Shown here one piece after another: positions 40,770 through 51,169 of a stretch of 64,000 nucleotides of DNA. Under the pieces are notes generated by a model. The model ran no database searches, was not told the DNA's origin, and was given only the letters and a program-made list of their open reading frames with translations. The translations under genes and the position numbers were made by a program. The stretch lies in assembly GCF_000350225.1 (NCBI RefSeq), contig NW_005178929.1, forward strand, positions 62,001 to 126,000, given 5' to 3'. The stretch comes from Chondrus crispus (lineage: Eukaryota; Rhodophyta; Florideophyceae; Gigartinales; Gigartinaceae). Position 1 is the stretch's first letter, and each line of letters begins with the position of its first letter.

Positions 40770-41328
40770 ATGTATAAGGGATACTCTATTTTGCGACACA
40801 GAGTTACTAAATGCAACACGTATGGATCTTTCGCAAGACGCCTTGCTAAAGAATGGGTTGAATGGCAAGAAAAATCGGCACTTGCAGAGAATGGAGACGT
40901 GAGTAATACTGAAGCACGACAGCAACTGCGCTCTTTGTTTCCACGTAACGCTGCAGAAAGGTACAGCTACGGGACTCCAAGTCCGCAGACTGAATAAGAA
41001 TATTATGCACAAAAAAGTCAACAGAACTCCTACATACTATGTGCTTTGCAGATATACAGTGAGCGTAACGTTTGACGGAAAGTATAGGACAAAACGAAAA
41101 GGGTCTAGGCAGATTCAATGGTGCCAAACGAGTCTTCAGGCCATTTGTACGGCATGTTGGAACGAATGGCACACGAGGCCAGCTTTAAAGAGAAAAAGGG
41201 CAACAAATGAGGAAAAGAGAGAGTTTCAGCAAAAGTTGCGAACTAAAAGACGAAGGCGTGCGGTGCAAAAAAATGTAGGTGAAGTAGAAAAGCAGCCAGA
41301 TCGCAGTGGAGCTGAGGACAGTGAGTAG
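40770..41328 (+). pseudogene. Cys-rich C-terminus of the piggyBac-like transposase
   Basis: Two frames (40770-40997 and 41005-41328). The first is helical (FARRLAKEWVEWQEK). The second holds C-x-Y-T ... WCQTSLQAICTACWNEWH, a Cys/His arrangement like the C-terminal zinc-binding domain of piggyBac transposases, followed by a Lys/Arg-rich tail. Frame changes near 40720 and 41000 separate it from the GGVD part. Confidence 0.5.
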
Positions 41329-41728
41329 CATGATAGTGCGTAAATGGCATCAAAACAGCAGAAAATGAGAGATGTTAAGATCAAATTCTGTACTTTTCGT
41401 GAGCTTTGTGATGAGGATCGTTCATTTGTGTGTCGAGTACGAGCCTTTGGTGACTTTTGCCATCCAGTTGCACATCCGGTTGTTGATGGACGAAGCCATT
41501 AGCTCAAAGGCTCATGTGAAAATTATCGTCAATATCGTAAGTTTGCTCATTGTGCCTGCGCATGTAGACGTTTTTAATATGGGCAATACTTCACAAAGCA
41601 AACTCGACGTTGTTAGAGAGTTTACGCAAAGAGAAATGACATGGCTATCCGATCAAAAATGGGTCACAAAAAATTACAGAAATTCGTTCATCTTATCGCC
41701 GAACTCGGTTTACGCAATTCACAAATGA
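41329..41728. other. intertransposon spacer
   Basis: No gene is recognised. The 118-codon plus frame here lacks any domain. A 12-mer ACTTTTCGTGAG (41392-41403) also occurs at 6018 and 44301. The boundary between the piggyBac-like element and the second Harbinger element must lie here but no inverted repeats could be fixed. Confidence 0.5.
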
Positions 41729-42945
41729 GTGAAGCATGAGCATAATCGTAACCCCTTTGCTGCTCCCCTCCTATCAACCACATCCTCTTCGGGGATGCGT
41801 CTGAAAGACTATGCCATCGGCCATTCCAGACGTCGCCTCCGAGCCCGGCGTACGCGTCTTCTCCTTGGGCTTCAAAGCCGTGCTCCAACTGCTCTCGTCC
41901 TCAAGCTGCAACATTCTGTTCGACGGGCACAACACGATATCAATATTATCGGCCTACGATCGAGACAGATCTCAACGACAAGCTTCAATTTAAACATCTA
42001 CAGCGACGAGCATGCGCTTTCTGAGTTTCGTTTCCGTACGAGCGAGATAGGCAGGGTACGAGATAGGCAGGGTACGAGATATCATATCTTGGAGCGGGAT
42101 TCCAACCCGCAATCGCTACCGATGCGATAGCATAACCGCCACTTGTATTTTGCTCAAGCGAATGTCATTTCCGACCCGATGGAGAGACAACTTTTGGAAT
42201 GCGGTCTTCTGCGCTGTGTGAAGTATTTTGGGAAGTAGTTGTGGAATTTATTGAAGAACGTGGCCATCTCGTAGAGACTTTCAGAACTGATCTTATGTCG
42301 CAAAGAGCACATATTTACGCTGAAGCTGTTGAGAGAAGAGGAGCACCACTGGATAACTGCGTGGGGTTTATTGACTGCACGAAAATTCAAATGAGCAGAC
42401 CGGGTGGAGAAAGTGCTTTCCAGCGCTCCTGCTATTCAGGACATAAAAGATTTCACTGCTTGGTGTATCAGACAATAACGACGCCCGATGGACTCATGTT
42501 TCATATGTTTGGGCCTGAGGTTGGGCGTCGTCATGACATGACCCTTTTTCGTCAAAGCGGCTTAAATGAGCAGCTCGAAGAAAATCTCTTGCTGCAAGAT
42601 AGGCAGTACTGTCTTTATGGAGATGCAGCATACGTGCTGAGGCCGTGGCTTCAGGTTGCTTTTCGAACACAAGACGCAACGGCCGACCAACTGCTCTACA
42701 ACCAAGGGATGAGTTCTGTTCGTGAAGCTGTCGAATGGACGTACAAGGATGTAAAGCAAATGTGGGCGTCACAGGATTTTAAACGTATGCTTAAAGTGCG
42801 AGAGTCACCAGTGGCATTGCTTTACAAAACTGCAGCTTTACTTTGGAATGTGCGGGTTTGTATGCACCAGTGTAGTGGGCAGGTAAGCTCGTACTTTTTG
42901 TGTAAACCTCCAATATTAGACATCTATCTGTCAAGGCAAGAATAA
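41729..42945 (+). pseudogene. Harbinger 2 transposase (HARBI1/DDE_Tnp_4-like), N-terminus disrupted
   Basis: Catalytic core in one frame, 42136-42945: FIDCTKIQM (first Asp, about 42,370), SGHKRFHCLVYQ, GRRHDMTLF, LYGDAAYVL (second Asp, about 42,620) and EWTYKDVKQ (Glu, about 42,735). The family N-terminus (SDEHALSEFRFRTSEI) is in another frame up to about 42,050. A 16-bp tandem duplication and a tRNA-like segment (42,083-42,156) lie between and replace the usual 60 or so residues. It ends in TAA at 42943. It converges on the Myb-like gene, as in Harbinger 1. Confidence 0.82.
42083..42156 (-). other. tRNA-like sequence inside Harbinger 2 transposase
   Basis: The minus strand can be drawn as a roughly 74-nt cloverleaf. 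T arm GCGGG-TTGGAAT-CCCGC is perfect, with TTGGAAT in place of TTCGAAT. Anticodon-like arm GCTAT-CGCATCG-GTAGC has CAT in the centre but lacks U33. Acceptor pairing is weak (about five of seven), and no clear box A. A decayed tRNA or tRNA-derived SINE is the most I would claim. Confidence 0.3.
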
Positions 42946-42952
42946 ACTACTT

Positions 42953-44073
42953 CTACTCCAGTTTTTTTGCCAATGCACTAAGCACAGCCATCATTTGAGT
43001 TCTTTCCTGTATTGCGCCCCTTCGTTCCTCTCGCTCTATTTCCAGGCGGCGCTGCTCCAGTTCGATTCGCTTCTCTTCCACGGCGATTCGGCGAGCCTCG
43101 TGGTCTTGCGCAACCTTCAAGCGCTCTCCCGCACGCTCGTCTTTTGATATTTCGTATTCGAGTTTGCGTTCTTCCATTTTTAAACGCTTATGATCGACAT
43201 CACGCTGCTCAAACATGTACTCGGAAAGGGTGCAACGAGCTTTGTCATCTGAATCATAAATCATGGCCCGTTTTCGTTCTGTACTTTTTGGTTTGTCCTT
43301 GCCTTCTCTCGGTGCGGCGGTGCTACGTTCCCGATTTAGAGCTCGGGCCCGAATGGCCTCTCCCGCTACCTGAAGTCTTTTGTCGAGCTCAGTGCGCTCA
43401 TCCCTCTCCGTGCGACGACTCTCTTCCCATTCGTCTATGGCTAGTACAATATCATCCAGTAGGATCTCTCGCTCTCCTCGAACTTCAATAATACCAGAAG
43501 CAACTACGTTTTTCTTGACTGCAGTGCGATGATCAACTACTATTTTTTGAACCTGTCGCTTAGCGTCTTCCATGATGGGTTGCCAAATTCTTCCAGGGTG
43601 GGTGAGGGAAGTGAAGAGACAAATATCGAAACTGCTTCCTCGAAGCGCTTTTGGGATTGGCAGTGTGGAGCCACGTGTGCGTCGACGGCCGTCACCGATT
43701 TGAGAAGCAGTACATCCCATGCAGTTGAAAATCGCATTCGTCTCCTCTTTTTGCCCTTCACCGCCAAAAGTGGCGTAGCGATGACAGTGCGAGGATTGTC
43801 TTGGATTTGATCCCATGAGAGGCTGGGAGAAAGAGACCTCTCTTCCTCACTAGTCACCCGAGGAGATCGGGAAGGTACAGGCACCATGTTAGACTCTTTT
43901 GCCGTTTTTTCGGCAGTAGATAAGGCAAAGTCGTAGTTTTGATGACGATCTGATGTAACAGCAGTTGAAGAGGCTGGGGCAGTTGGATTACAATGTTGTA
44001 GAGCTGGCTCATGGTCCGAGCTTGCATGGGGCTGTTTTCCGCCGGGATTGACTTTGTCCGAGGGAGGGGTCAT
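42953..44073 (-). pseudogene. Harbinger 2 Myb-like/coiled-coil protein, one-base frameshift
   Basis: The upstream frame (44073-43540) ends with a Myb/SANT-like domain (RFSTAWDVLLLKSVTAV ... SWKTLSDRFKK) and stops in a run of six A on the coding strand. Adding one A there (near 43,545) continues into the 42953-43560 frame: HRTAVKKNVVASG, then a long Glu/Arg coiled coil (KMEERKLEYEISKDER ... ELEQRRLEIEREER). This is the usual DNA-binding companion of Harbinger transposase. It faces the transposase with only 7 bp between the stop codons. Confidence 0.78.
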
Positions 44074-45170
44074 GGCGATTGGGGGTTTGGCGACGTTGGA
44101 TGAGCGCAGGCTCTCAGCTTAGGAGGAAGCACTTGTCCACAGTCATTTCTACTTCGTTAAATTGGTCTCCATCTGAAAAATGAAATGGCATGAGCAGGCG
44201 CTTGTGAGAAACGTATGTCGCGTGGCATACGTTTCATCACATTTGACTCCCAAACGTTGTCATTTTTTGCTGCGTAAACTCTCTGTTGATGCTGAAATAC
44301 ACTTTTCGTGAGTTTCAGACCCCAGTCCAAAGATCGGTCCAAATTAATATTCCTTTTGTCTCCTGTGTCGCGAGATGTTAAGCTCTGGCTACGAGACGCA
44401 TATCAACATGACTGTGGTGTTCCCCCGGTTCGAATGACACCTGTTTCGTCGAATGGCACTATAGATAACGAACTCGTTTTAAAAAAACCCGAATGGGGCT
44501 CGAAAAAATCGTCAACAAAATCGAGCATACGGTTATAAGCCGCTTTCACATGTGTTCACGCGCGATGGATGGACGGCAGCATAACACCCAGACCCGTGTT
44601 ACACGTGGCAATTTTTGTGTTCGTGCGTCTGGCCGCCATTAATGGGAGGGTGGCATTGGTAAATGTGGCACTAATGGGAGTCCCCCCCCTGTAGACCGAG
44701 TTCAATGTAGTGAAGCAAATGTATAGCATGTAATATTGGTCGAGGTCTTGTAGAAGTGTACTGTTGGAGCATCACGATGGCTCTTTTTTTGTTCATGGCG
44801 AGCCCCGCGGAATGGTCTGTGAGTCCCTGAAGCAAGCGGTGTAAACTAAGACGATCGGCCGCGAGAGCCCGGCCTGGCCCGCGATAGGAATGAGCATTCG
44901 TCATCCTGTTTCAGCATCCTCGTGATCCGGAATACGCGTTGTAGAATGGCTGCGTGGGGAAATCACAAATAGAACGGTTGGAGAGCTGGACAAAAGCGGT
45001 GGGAGTCTAGGCGACACAACAACAGCGATTGCGCATGAAGGGGCTATCCAGGCAAATGAGACAGGACTGCCAACCAATCTCGGGGTTTGGGATGGCCATG
45101 AGGGGGGGGGGGGGGGGGGGACCGGGCCGCAAGGGTGGACCCCTTCATAAATTTTTATTTGCCGGAAAAA
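44074..45170. other. no gene; degenerate spacer up to assembly gap
   Basis: Short frames only, no recognisable domain. A homopolymer of 19 G lies at 45102-45120, 50 bases before the gap. Confidence 0.6.
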
Positions 45171-45270
45171 NNNNNNNNNNNNNNNNNNNNNNNNNNNNNN
45201 NNNNNNNNNNNNNNNNNNNNNNNNNNNNNNNNNNNNNNNNNNNNNNNNNNNNNNNNNNNNNNNNNNNNNN
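45171..45270. other. assembly gap (100 N)
   Basis: Exactly 100 unknown bases, the conventional size for a gap of unknown length. The preceding G19 run probably stopped assembly. Confidence 0.97.
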
Positions 45271-45709
45271 ATTCGCTTGTGCTTCAGGTTTGATTTCGCG
45301 TCTTTATTCTTGTATCCGAAGGAACGGAGGCCACTGTACGTACGTATCACTGCGGTACGCATTGAAAATCCCGTTGTCGTCGCTGACTCACACCCCCGCC
45401 CGCACCGCGCCAGTCCCAGGCAGAAAGGCACACTCCCATCTTGCATTTCTTGCTTGGGTATCGGCACTCGTCGCCTTTCGTTTCTTCCTTCGCTGCGATT
45501 TTTTGGAGATTCCTTGGCGTTCCGGTGAGGCACGCCTGCACTCCAGACGACCCGCCCGAACCGTCGCCGACTTTTTATCTTCAAGCAGTGGCCTTTTTCA
45601 ACCCATTTAAGGCTCTCCGGTGTGCGACGGGGCCTATCGCTACCCGTTATTTCTCCGTCGGGCGTCTTGCAGCAAGGGCTTACCGCATTTATTTGTGCTT
45701 CGCCACGCC
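45271..45709. other. 5' flank of the SCP-type phosphatase gene
   Basis: Pyrimidine-rich in the last 200 bases, as expected for an algal 5' UTR/promoter. The phosphatase frame extends upstream to 45620 but without an ATG. No other gene is seen. Confidence 0.5.
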
Positions 45710-46678
45710 ATGGCCGCCGCCCCGTCGCCCGCCGATGTCATTCACTCCGTGCCACAGTCTCCAGGGGCCAACGCACCAAACTTGCCATCACCTGAAGTGG
45801 CCCGTTCGCGTCGATTCGTCTTTTCTCCGCGCTCTGATTTTCCGAAAACGCCACCAGCCTTCCGCCGCCTTCTCCCCACGTCGCCTCATCGTCGTTCGTC
45901 CCACGGATTTTTTGGAGGTGCAGACCGTCGCCCTGTAAGCGATATTGATGATGTCCGTGAGAGCGATGAATCCTCCATACCGCCATTTATTCCCTCACCT
46001 CCAAAGAAAAAGACTTGGCTCGAGCGCACTTGCGGTTGCTTTGGGAAAACGCCAACACCGGAGGATGAGACGGAAAGGATAAGTGCAGAGCACGCTCATT
46101 GGTTACGGTCCCTTGAACCGACGTATGAACCGAAGAGTCCGCTGCTGCCAAGCCTTCCCCCTAACACGAAGGACCGTATATGTTTGGTACTAGACTTGGA
46201 TGAAACCCTTGTCCACAGTAGCTTCGACCCGTTTCCGAGCGGTTCCGATTTTTCTGTGCCGCTGGAGATGCCCGGTGACAAGCACACGGTGTACGTTAAG
46301 AAGCGGCCGTTTGTAGATGAATTTTTGGCGACATGCAGCCAGTCGTTTGAGGTGGTAGTTTTTACGGCGTCGCTGGCTTTGTATGCGAACCCGGTTATGG
46401 ATGTACTTGATCCAAGCAGGCATGTTAAGCTTAGATTGTATCGCGAACATTGCGTTCTTGTCGGTGGTTGTTACGTGAAGGATATGAGAAAGCTGGGTCG
46501 CGATTTGAAACGGGTTTTCATCCTGGATAATAGTCCGTTGAGCTACGCATTGCAACCGGAGAACGCTATACCAATCAGTTCTTGGTACGATGATGAAAAC
46601 GACAGAGAGTTAGAGAAGACGCTTTCTCGGCTGGAGCAAGCGAAGAATCTTAAGGACGTGAGACAGATATCAAGATAA
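45710..46678 (+). CDS. FCP1/SCP-family protein serine phosphatase
   Basis: 322 aa from an ATG in GCCATGG context. An N-terminal 150-residue Pro/Ser-rich tail, including a PPKKKTW basic patch and a CGCF motif, precedes a C-terminal FCP1-homology (HAD) domain. The nucleophile motif VLDLDETLVHSSF places the catalytic Asp pair at residues 162 and 164. VVVFTASLALYANPVMDVLDP and RVFILDNSPLSYALQPENAIPI follow, and the tail DDENDREL matches small C-terminal-domain phosphatases (SCP/CTDSP). These dephosphorylate the RNA polymerase II CTD or other phosphoserines in the nucleus. Single exon, ends TAA. Which SCP subtype it is cannot be told. Confidence 0.9.
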   Translation: MAAAPSPADVIHSVPQSPGANAPNLPSPEVARSRRFVFSPRSDFPKTPPAFRRLLPTSPHRRSSHGFFGGADRRPVSDIDDVRESDESSIPPFIPSPPKKKTWLERTCGCFGKTPTPEDETERISAEHAHWLRSLEPTYEPKSPLLPSLPPNTKDRICLVLDLDETLVHSSFDPFPSGSDFSVPLEMPGDKHTVYVKKRPFVDEFLATCSQSFEVVVFTASLALYANPVMDVLDPSRHVKLRLYREHCVLVGGCYVKDMRKLGRDLKRVFILDNSPLSYALQPENAIPISSWYDDENDRELEKTLSRLEQAKNLKDVRQISR

Positions 46679-48248
46679 GAAAAGGCATGCGGTTGTATGA
46701 GCAAGCTGAACGGTATTTTTGGGAAGGGAGCTGTGTTTACATTGTTTTGTTTGTGTAGTCGAGGATATATTTATGTTCGATTTCTCGGTGATCAAAATTT
46801 TGGGATTCTCTCGTACGTTACCGGTGTGATTTGACGCACCAGTCTAGAGGTTGCACAGCCTTTCTCCGTCGGAACAGCCCGACTGCATCTTGAGCGGAAT
46901 GGAAACTACAAACGCCAAAATGAGTACGGTTGGCCGCTCATGATAGTTAGTATGGTAGAAATACCATTTGAGCTTCCCGGTGAGCGAACCCTGATCCTAC
47001 GAGTCGTCGCCTCATGTCCGGGGTATAGCGTCGAGTTCAAGACGGAGCCGCGGAACGGCATGACCAAGTAGAAAAGAAGGTCTTATTCGACAGGGAGGAT
47101 GGTCACGACCCGATATTTTGCAAGTAATCGAAGTACTGCGTGCTTTTTAGATATAAATTTAGTCTGTCGCCACGCATGCAGCGATCGTTCTCTATATGGA
47201 AGGTCACCAGGGCAAGTCTCCAAATCAGTAAGAATGTGGTGTTGTGGACTTGGTTTTGGAAGCGGCTGGAAGTAAGTCATGCTTTGTACACGGGAGAGCA
47301 AATGATGTGAGAGAAGCCGATCGCGCAAGGCGCAGTGAGTGAATTGTTTTAGAAGAAATGGCCTGACGTCAGCGCTGGGAATTGAGGACGTATGAACAAA
47401 CCTTCGATTCTTTCTCCACTTTCGTCCATATGGTACAGTGTGACTTTTCCATCGTCTGCTTCTCTCTACGGTGCTCTGCAGATGGAAGGCGACTATCATT
47501 CTTTCAGAAGTTTCATGAAAGTGCGTTGGAAGTTCCAACTTGGAACCGTAGCGGGGTCGGTGCGGAAGCCATTTTGAAAGCGAAACGATACGTCCACTTG
47601 GCAGCTCTCTTGGCTATTCTCTCGTTGCCGTGTGCGCGATACGGCTTGCATCTAATCAGAGCGGCTTGCTACAGTATCGACGAGAGATTTTCTTCGACGT
47701 CTGTAATTTGCACAGCTGTGCACGTGCCATCTGTGAGGTACCAAGGGTACAGTATGATACAAAACTTTCTCGTCTGTTCTTTCTACTAGGTGTTCTTTCT
47801 ATTCTTTCTATTGTACTAGGTGGCAGGCTATCACTAAACGTGTACACCTACCCTTCGAAGGGTAACTGCAGCGCAGTACGCGTAGTAGTGCGCCTTCTGG
47901 AGAGTGCTCATAGTGCCAATTAGAGGGGGGTTGCACTATACATGCGCCGTCATAAGCCCCATTCTATATGGCCAACAATCAGTCCAATCATTAATAGACA
48001 AGTACCCAACACTGATCTCCACCAGAACCTCACATCACCTCCCGTTCTGATCTTTTGGCTTCCCCTGCCTGCAACAACAACAGCATCCGATCCATCCGCG
48101 TCCCACCTTGCAAAGAGTTTGCCAAGACAACCGTGTTGAATTCCCCGAAATCATTCATCAGCTGCCATTCCCGTCTTCCCAACCGACTTTCTGCTCGTAC
48201 CTTATCTTATCATTCTTCCTCCCCTCGCGAGTTGACGTGCGCAAGAAG
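46679..48248. other. intergenic, no gene supported
   Basis: 3' flank of the phosphatase and 5' flank of the plastid protein. The longest frame (47083-47538, minus, 151 codons) has no domain or compositional support. Small TTCTTTCTA repeats lie near 47,785-47,815. Leader-like CA-rich sequence precedes 48249. Confidence 0.55.
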
Positions 48249-49073
48249 ATGGCGTTTGTACCCGCACCAGGCTTGACCGTCGGCCCCAAATCCTTCCGCG
48301 GCACCTCCATTTCCTCGGCCCGCGTCGCGCCGCGCGTGGCGTCGTTGCGAATGGCCGCCGATACTGATTCCAAGGAGCCCTCCCGCTTCACCACTGTTGG
48401 AAATTCCTTGTGGAAAGAGAATGTCTTCACAGGCGGCTTTCCGGGCGGTGAAGCCTTCTACAGGGCTTGGACTGACGACGGGATGACCAAGAACGTTCCT
48501 GACATGCCCGCCGACATGCAGTCCAACGCCAAGTTTAAGCCCGAAGTCGAGGAGAAGACGGGCTTGATAGCTAGGCTTGACGCAATGGAGTTCTTCAAGG
48601 GTGCTTTCGTAAGGTCTCCTAAACCAACCCCACCCTCCGGCGAGGACGGTGAGGAGGCACCCGAGGAAGACCCAGAGAGCGAAGCGAAGAATTCAGACGT
48701 CGCCCCGGACGAGTCATTGTATTCGGCCTACTTCCCTGCCAGCATACGGAATTTGGCACCGGAAATCACCATGGTTTACGAGAAAAGCTTTGAGAAGGAC
48801 CGCGTATCTATGGCCATGACGGAAGTCACGGCCTCCGCAACTGACGTCTACTATCCGAAACAAATGAAGAACAAGGCGCCAATCATCGATATTTCGTATA
48901 ATGGTAGCCTAGTGGGTGCATCGGTTTCTGTGCGCATGGGCGATATTGAGGGTCTTCCAACGATGCCATCTCCAGCAAATGTGGGAGATCCCGTTACAGC
49001 TCTTGTTCCGGGTCGGGGCGGCGGCTTAAAGCTCGAAATTTCTGTTGAGGGGGATGACTCAATCAAGATCTAA
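48249..49073 (+). CDS. plastid-targeted protein with FTGGFPGGE motif
   Basis: 274 aa, single exon, from an AAGATGG start. Residues 1-35 form a plastid transit peptide: MAFVP start, Ser/Arg-rich, ending VASLRMAAD with the likely cleavage before Met/Ala. The mature part has GNSLWKENVFTGGFPGGEAF (about 51-70), an acidic Pro/Glu linker (about 125-155), and a C-terminal half with two related segments beginning SIRNLAPEITMVYEKS and QMKNKAPIIDISYNGS, each followed by V-S-x-x-M/V-R. A repeated beta domain is suggested. I recall similar GGFPGGE motifs in red-lineage plastid proteins but cannot name a function; a thylakoid or phycobilisome-associated role is only a guess. Confidence 0.8.
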   Translation: MAFVPAPGLTVGPKSFRGTSISSARVAPRVASLRMAADTDSKEPSRFTTVGNSLWKENVFTGGFPGGEAFYRAWTDDGMTKNVPDMPADMQSNAKFKPEVEEKTGLIARLDAMEFFKGAFVRSPKPTPPSGEDGEEAPEEDPESEAKNSDVAPDESLYSAYFPASIRNLAPEITMVYEKSFEKDRVSMAMTEVTASATDVYYPKQMKNKAPIIDISYNGSLVGASVSVRMGDIEGLPTMPSPANVGDPVTALVPGRGGGLKLEISVEGDDSIKI

Positions 49074-49890
49074 CGAGAATCTGTATAGAATAGATATACC
49101 GACGACGTTAATCGAGTGCTGCGCTATACAACAGTTTTTTCTTTCCGAACCCCTCCCCTTTCGTTCGTCCGAGATACAGCCTATGCGAATCTCGGGGAAG
49201 TGCTAAAATCAATCGACATTCGTGTCACGGCATCTAGTTGTTTGCGATAATCCCAGTCAATGGTAAGAGTTAGGATCAAACTTCACAGCAGGCGCCAGTC
49301 CTGTTGCACAGTAGCTGTAGTAGTGCAAGAATTCGTTTTTCGCACCTCGCATCGCTGGACTGCTGAGGCAACTACTCGTCAGTATTTCGGGTTGGGTTTT
49401 CAGAGGATACAGCAGAATGCACACGGTTGCACAAGTCCGGTACTTAGAAAGCTGTGAAGACTTTTCATGAGTATCAAGTAGATCATTGACGTTTTAAAAA
49501 GGCAGAACTTAATTTGACTCAAGAATATCATGAATATCGCTTGCCGGCTGCGACGCATTGCCTGGGAGTGAAATAAAACTGATCCGAGCTTGCCTCACTC
49601 GAGACGGCTTTGATCAAAGCATTTTTCCAACAAGAGAGTTACTCATCGGCAGACACTTCTTCGCATGCTTCTGCCTCATTCCATCGTTGACTTGTGATGC
49701 AGCATTCCAACGCTCTCTGGACAAACTAATTCGGGCAATTCCTGAACTGCTTCCGCTGATAACAACCAAACACAGCATCTAGGTACATCACTAAATCCAA
49801 TCCCCGTACCATTCATGGCCAGGCATTGATAAATGTTGACTCTAAACGCCAAATTGCTCGGTGAGTGCTGAGCAAAGGTTTCAAATGTCG
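49074..49890. other. intergenic, convergent 3' flanks
   Basis: Between the stop of the plastid protein (plus) and the stop of Tra2-like copy 1 (minus). AT-rich, no coding signal. Confidence 0.55.
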
Positions 49891-51169
49891 TTACACACAG
49901 TCATCTGCGGGCTCTCGTGGGACAGGCGGCTCTCTCTCTCTCAGACGATGTTCGCTCTCCATCCCTCGATGGCCATATGGAGTGCTGCCTTCGTACCTCC
50001 CCCGCTTTTGCTCACGTCCATCATACGATGGTCTCATCGGTTGCGGCCTGTAACCCCTGGGGTCCCATCCCCGGTCGTCGTACCGTCCCCGTCCATCACT
50101 CTCGTGTCTTCTCCCCCCATACCCGCCGCGTCTGTCCATTCCATACGGGTCGCCGTGCTCATACCCGCCGTAGCCCCTCGACCTCTTCATCCCAGAGTAT
50201 CGGTCCCTGATGCGCCGGTCAATTCCCATGTACTCACCCGGGGTCCGCGAATGCGGTGCCTTCCGCTTCGCCTTCTCAACAGCTATTCGACGCCCCTCAA
50301 ATTCAAAATCTCGCAGCGCTTCGATCGCTTGCGCAGCCTCCTCCTCGTGAAGCATTTTCACAAACCCAAACCCCCGGCATTCTCTCGAATGCGGGTCACG
50401 GACCACCACCGCAGAGTCCACTTTTCCAAACTGCGTCGTCGACAGAACCATATCGCATTTCGCAACAATCGCAAGCGCATCGCATCAAGCAAAGTCAACC
50501 ACAAAACGTCAGAAACCAAATCCCACATGTGCAGCCGCAACTCCACCCCCAATTCCCCTCTCTACGCCCAATGCATCCATGCATCCGTTTCTGACATTCC
50601 TGCTCCATCATTCACTCTCAAACATCTACCACCTCTCCCTCTTACAAAAATGCAAACCGTACCTTACTGAACAGAACCACCAATTGTTCCTCAATCACAT
50701 GCTTTGCCACGTTTCTCACAAACAAATTCACAAGTTCACTACCACCTTGCTCATCGGATGGCCCTGAGCCGCCGTTCCTTTCTCTTTCTTTGCCACGTAC
50801 TTCTTCCCCGTCAGCTTTCTCAGCATCCCTCCGCTCCTCCCCACCTTCGCGACGTCCCTCATGGTCCTCACCTCTCGCCTCATCCCGCGGCTCCTTCACC
50901 TCTCCCCGCCCCACTCCTCTCTCTTCATCCGCATTTTGCTTCTCCGTTGACGGCCCAGTCTCACGATCTTCACCAGCTTCCTTGCCGCTTTCCCGCCTCT
51001 CATCCTCATCCACCAGTGAAGATTTGTGCTCGTGCTCCACACGGTCGGTCTCCTCTGCGTCGCCGTCATATTGTGTCTCGGCACCGCGGGTTTCCTTTCG
51101 TTCCTCCTTCTGGTCTGAACGAGACTCACGATCCTCTATGACATCTCTGTCGCCCTTTGGTGAGCTCAT
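49891..51169 (-). CDS. Tra2-like SR-type RNA-binding protein, copy 1 (two exons)
   Basis: Exons 51169-50663 and 50430-49891 with a 232-nt GT-AG intron splitting the RRM between RNP2 and RNP1, 348 aa. Residues 1-145: charged Glu/Arg/Lys-rich. RRM about 147-224: LFVRNV (RNP2, 149-154), RGFGFVKM (RNP1, 188-195), ending AVEKAKRK. Then SRTPGEYMG (about 230-238), the linker characteristic of Transformer-2 proteins, and an Arg/Gly/Tyr/Asp-rich tail. A splicing regulator or nuclear RNA-binding role is expected. Nearly identical, including the intron, to the inverted copy at 57481. They differ mainly in a C-terminal block (YEGSTPYGHRGMESEHRL here) and just downstream. Confidence 0.88.

Larger units (their letters stand above)
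39408..41328 (+). mobile_element. piggyBac-like transposon, 3' half (continues 9254-11590)
   Basis: Starts at the right GGGAG copy, so it was contiguous with position 11590 before gypsy B inserted. It holds a YqaJ-type nuclease domain, a piggyBac-like GGVD segment and a Cys-rich end. The outer ends of the whole transposon (left of 9254, right of 41328) and its TTAA-type duplications could not be located. Confidence 0.6.

Noticed and set aside
47083..47538. 151-codon minus ORF
   Set aside because: No domain, no splice context, and an equally long overlapping frame on plus.
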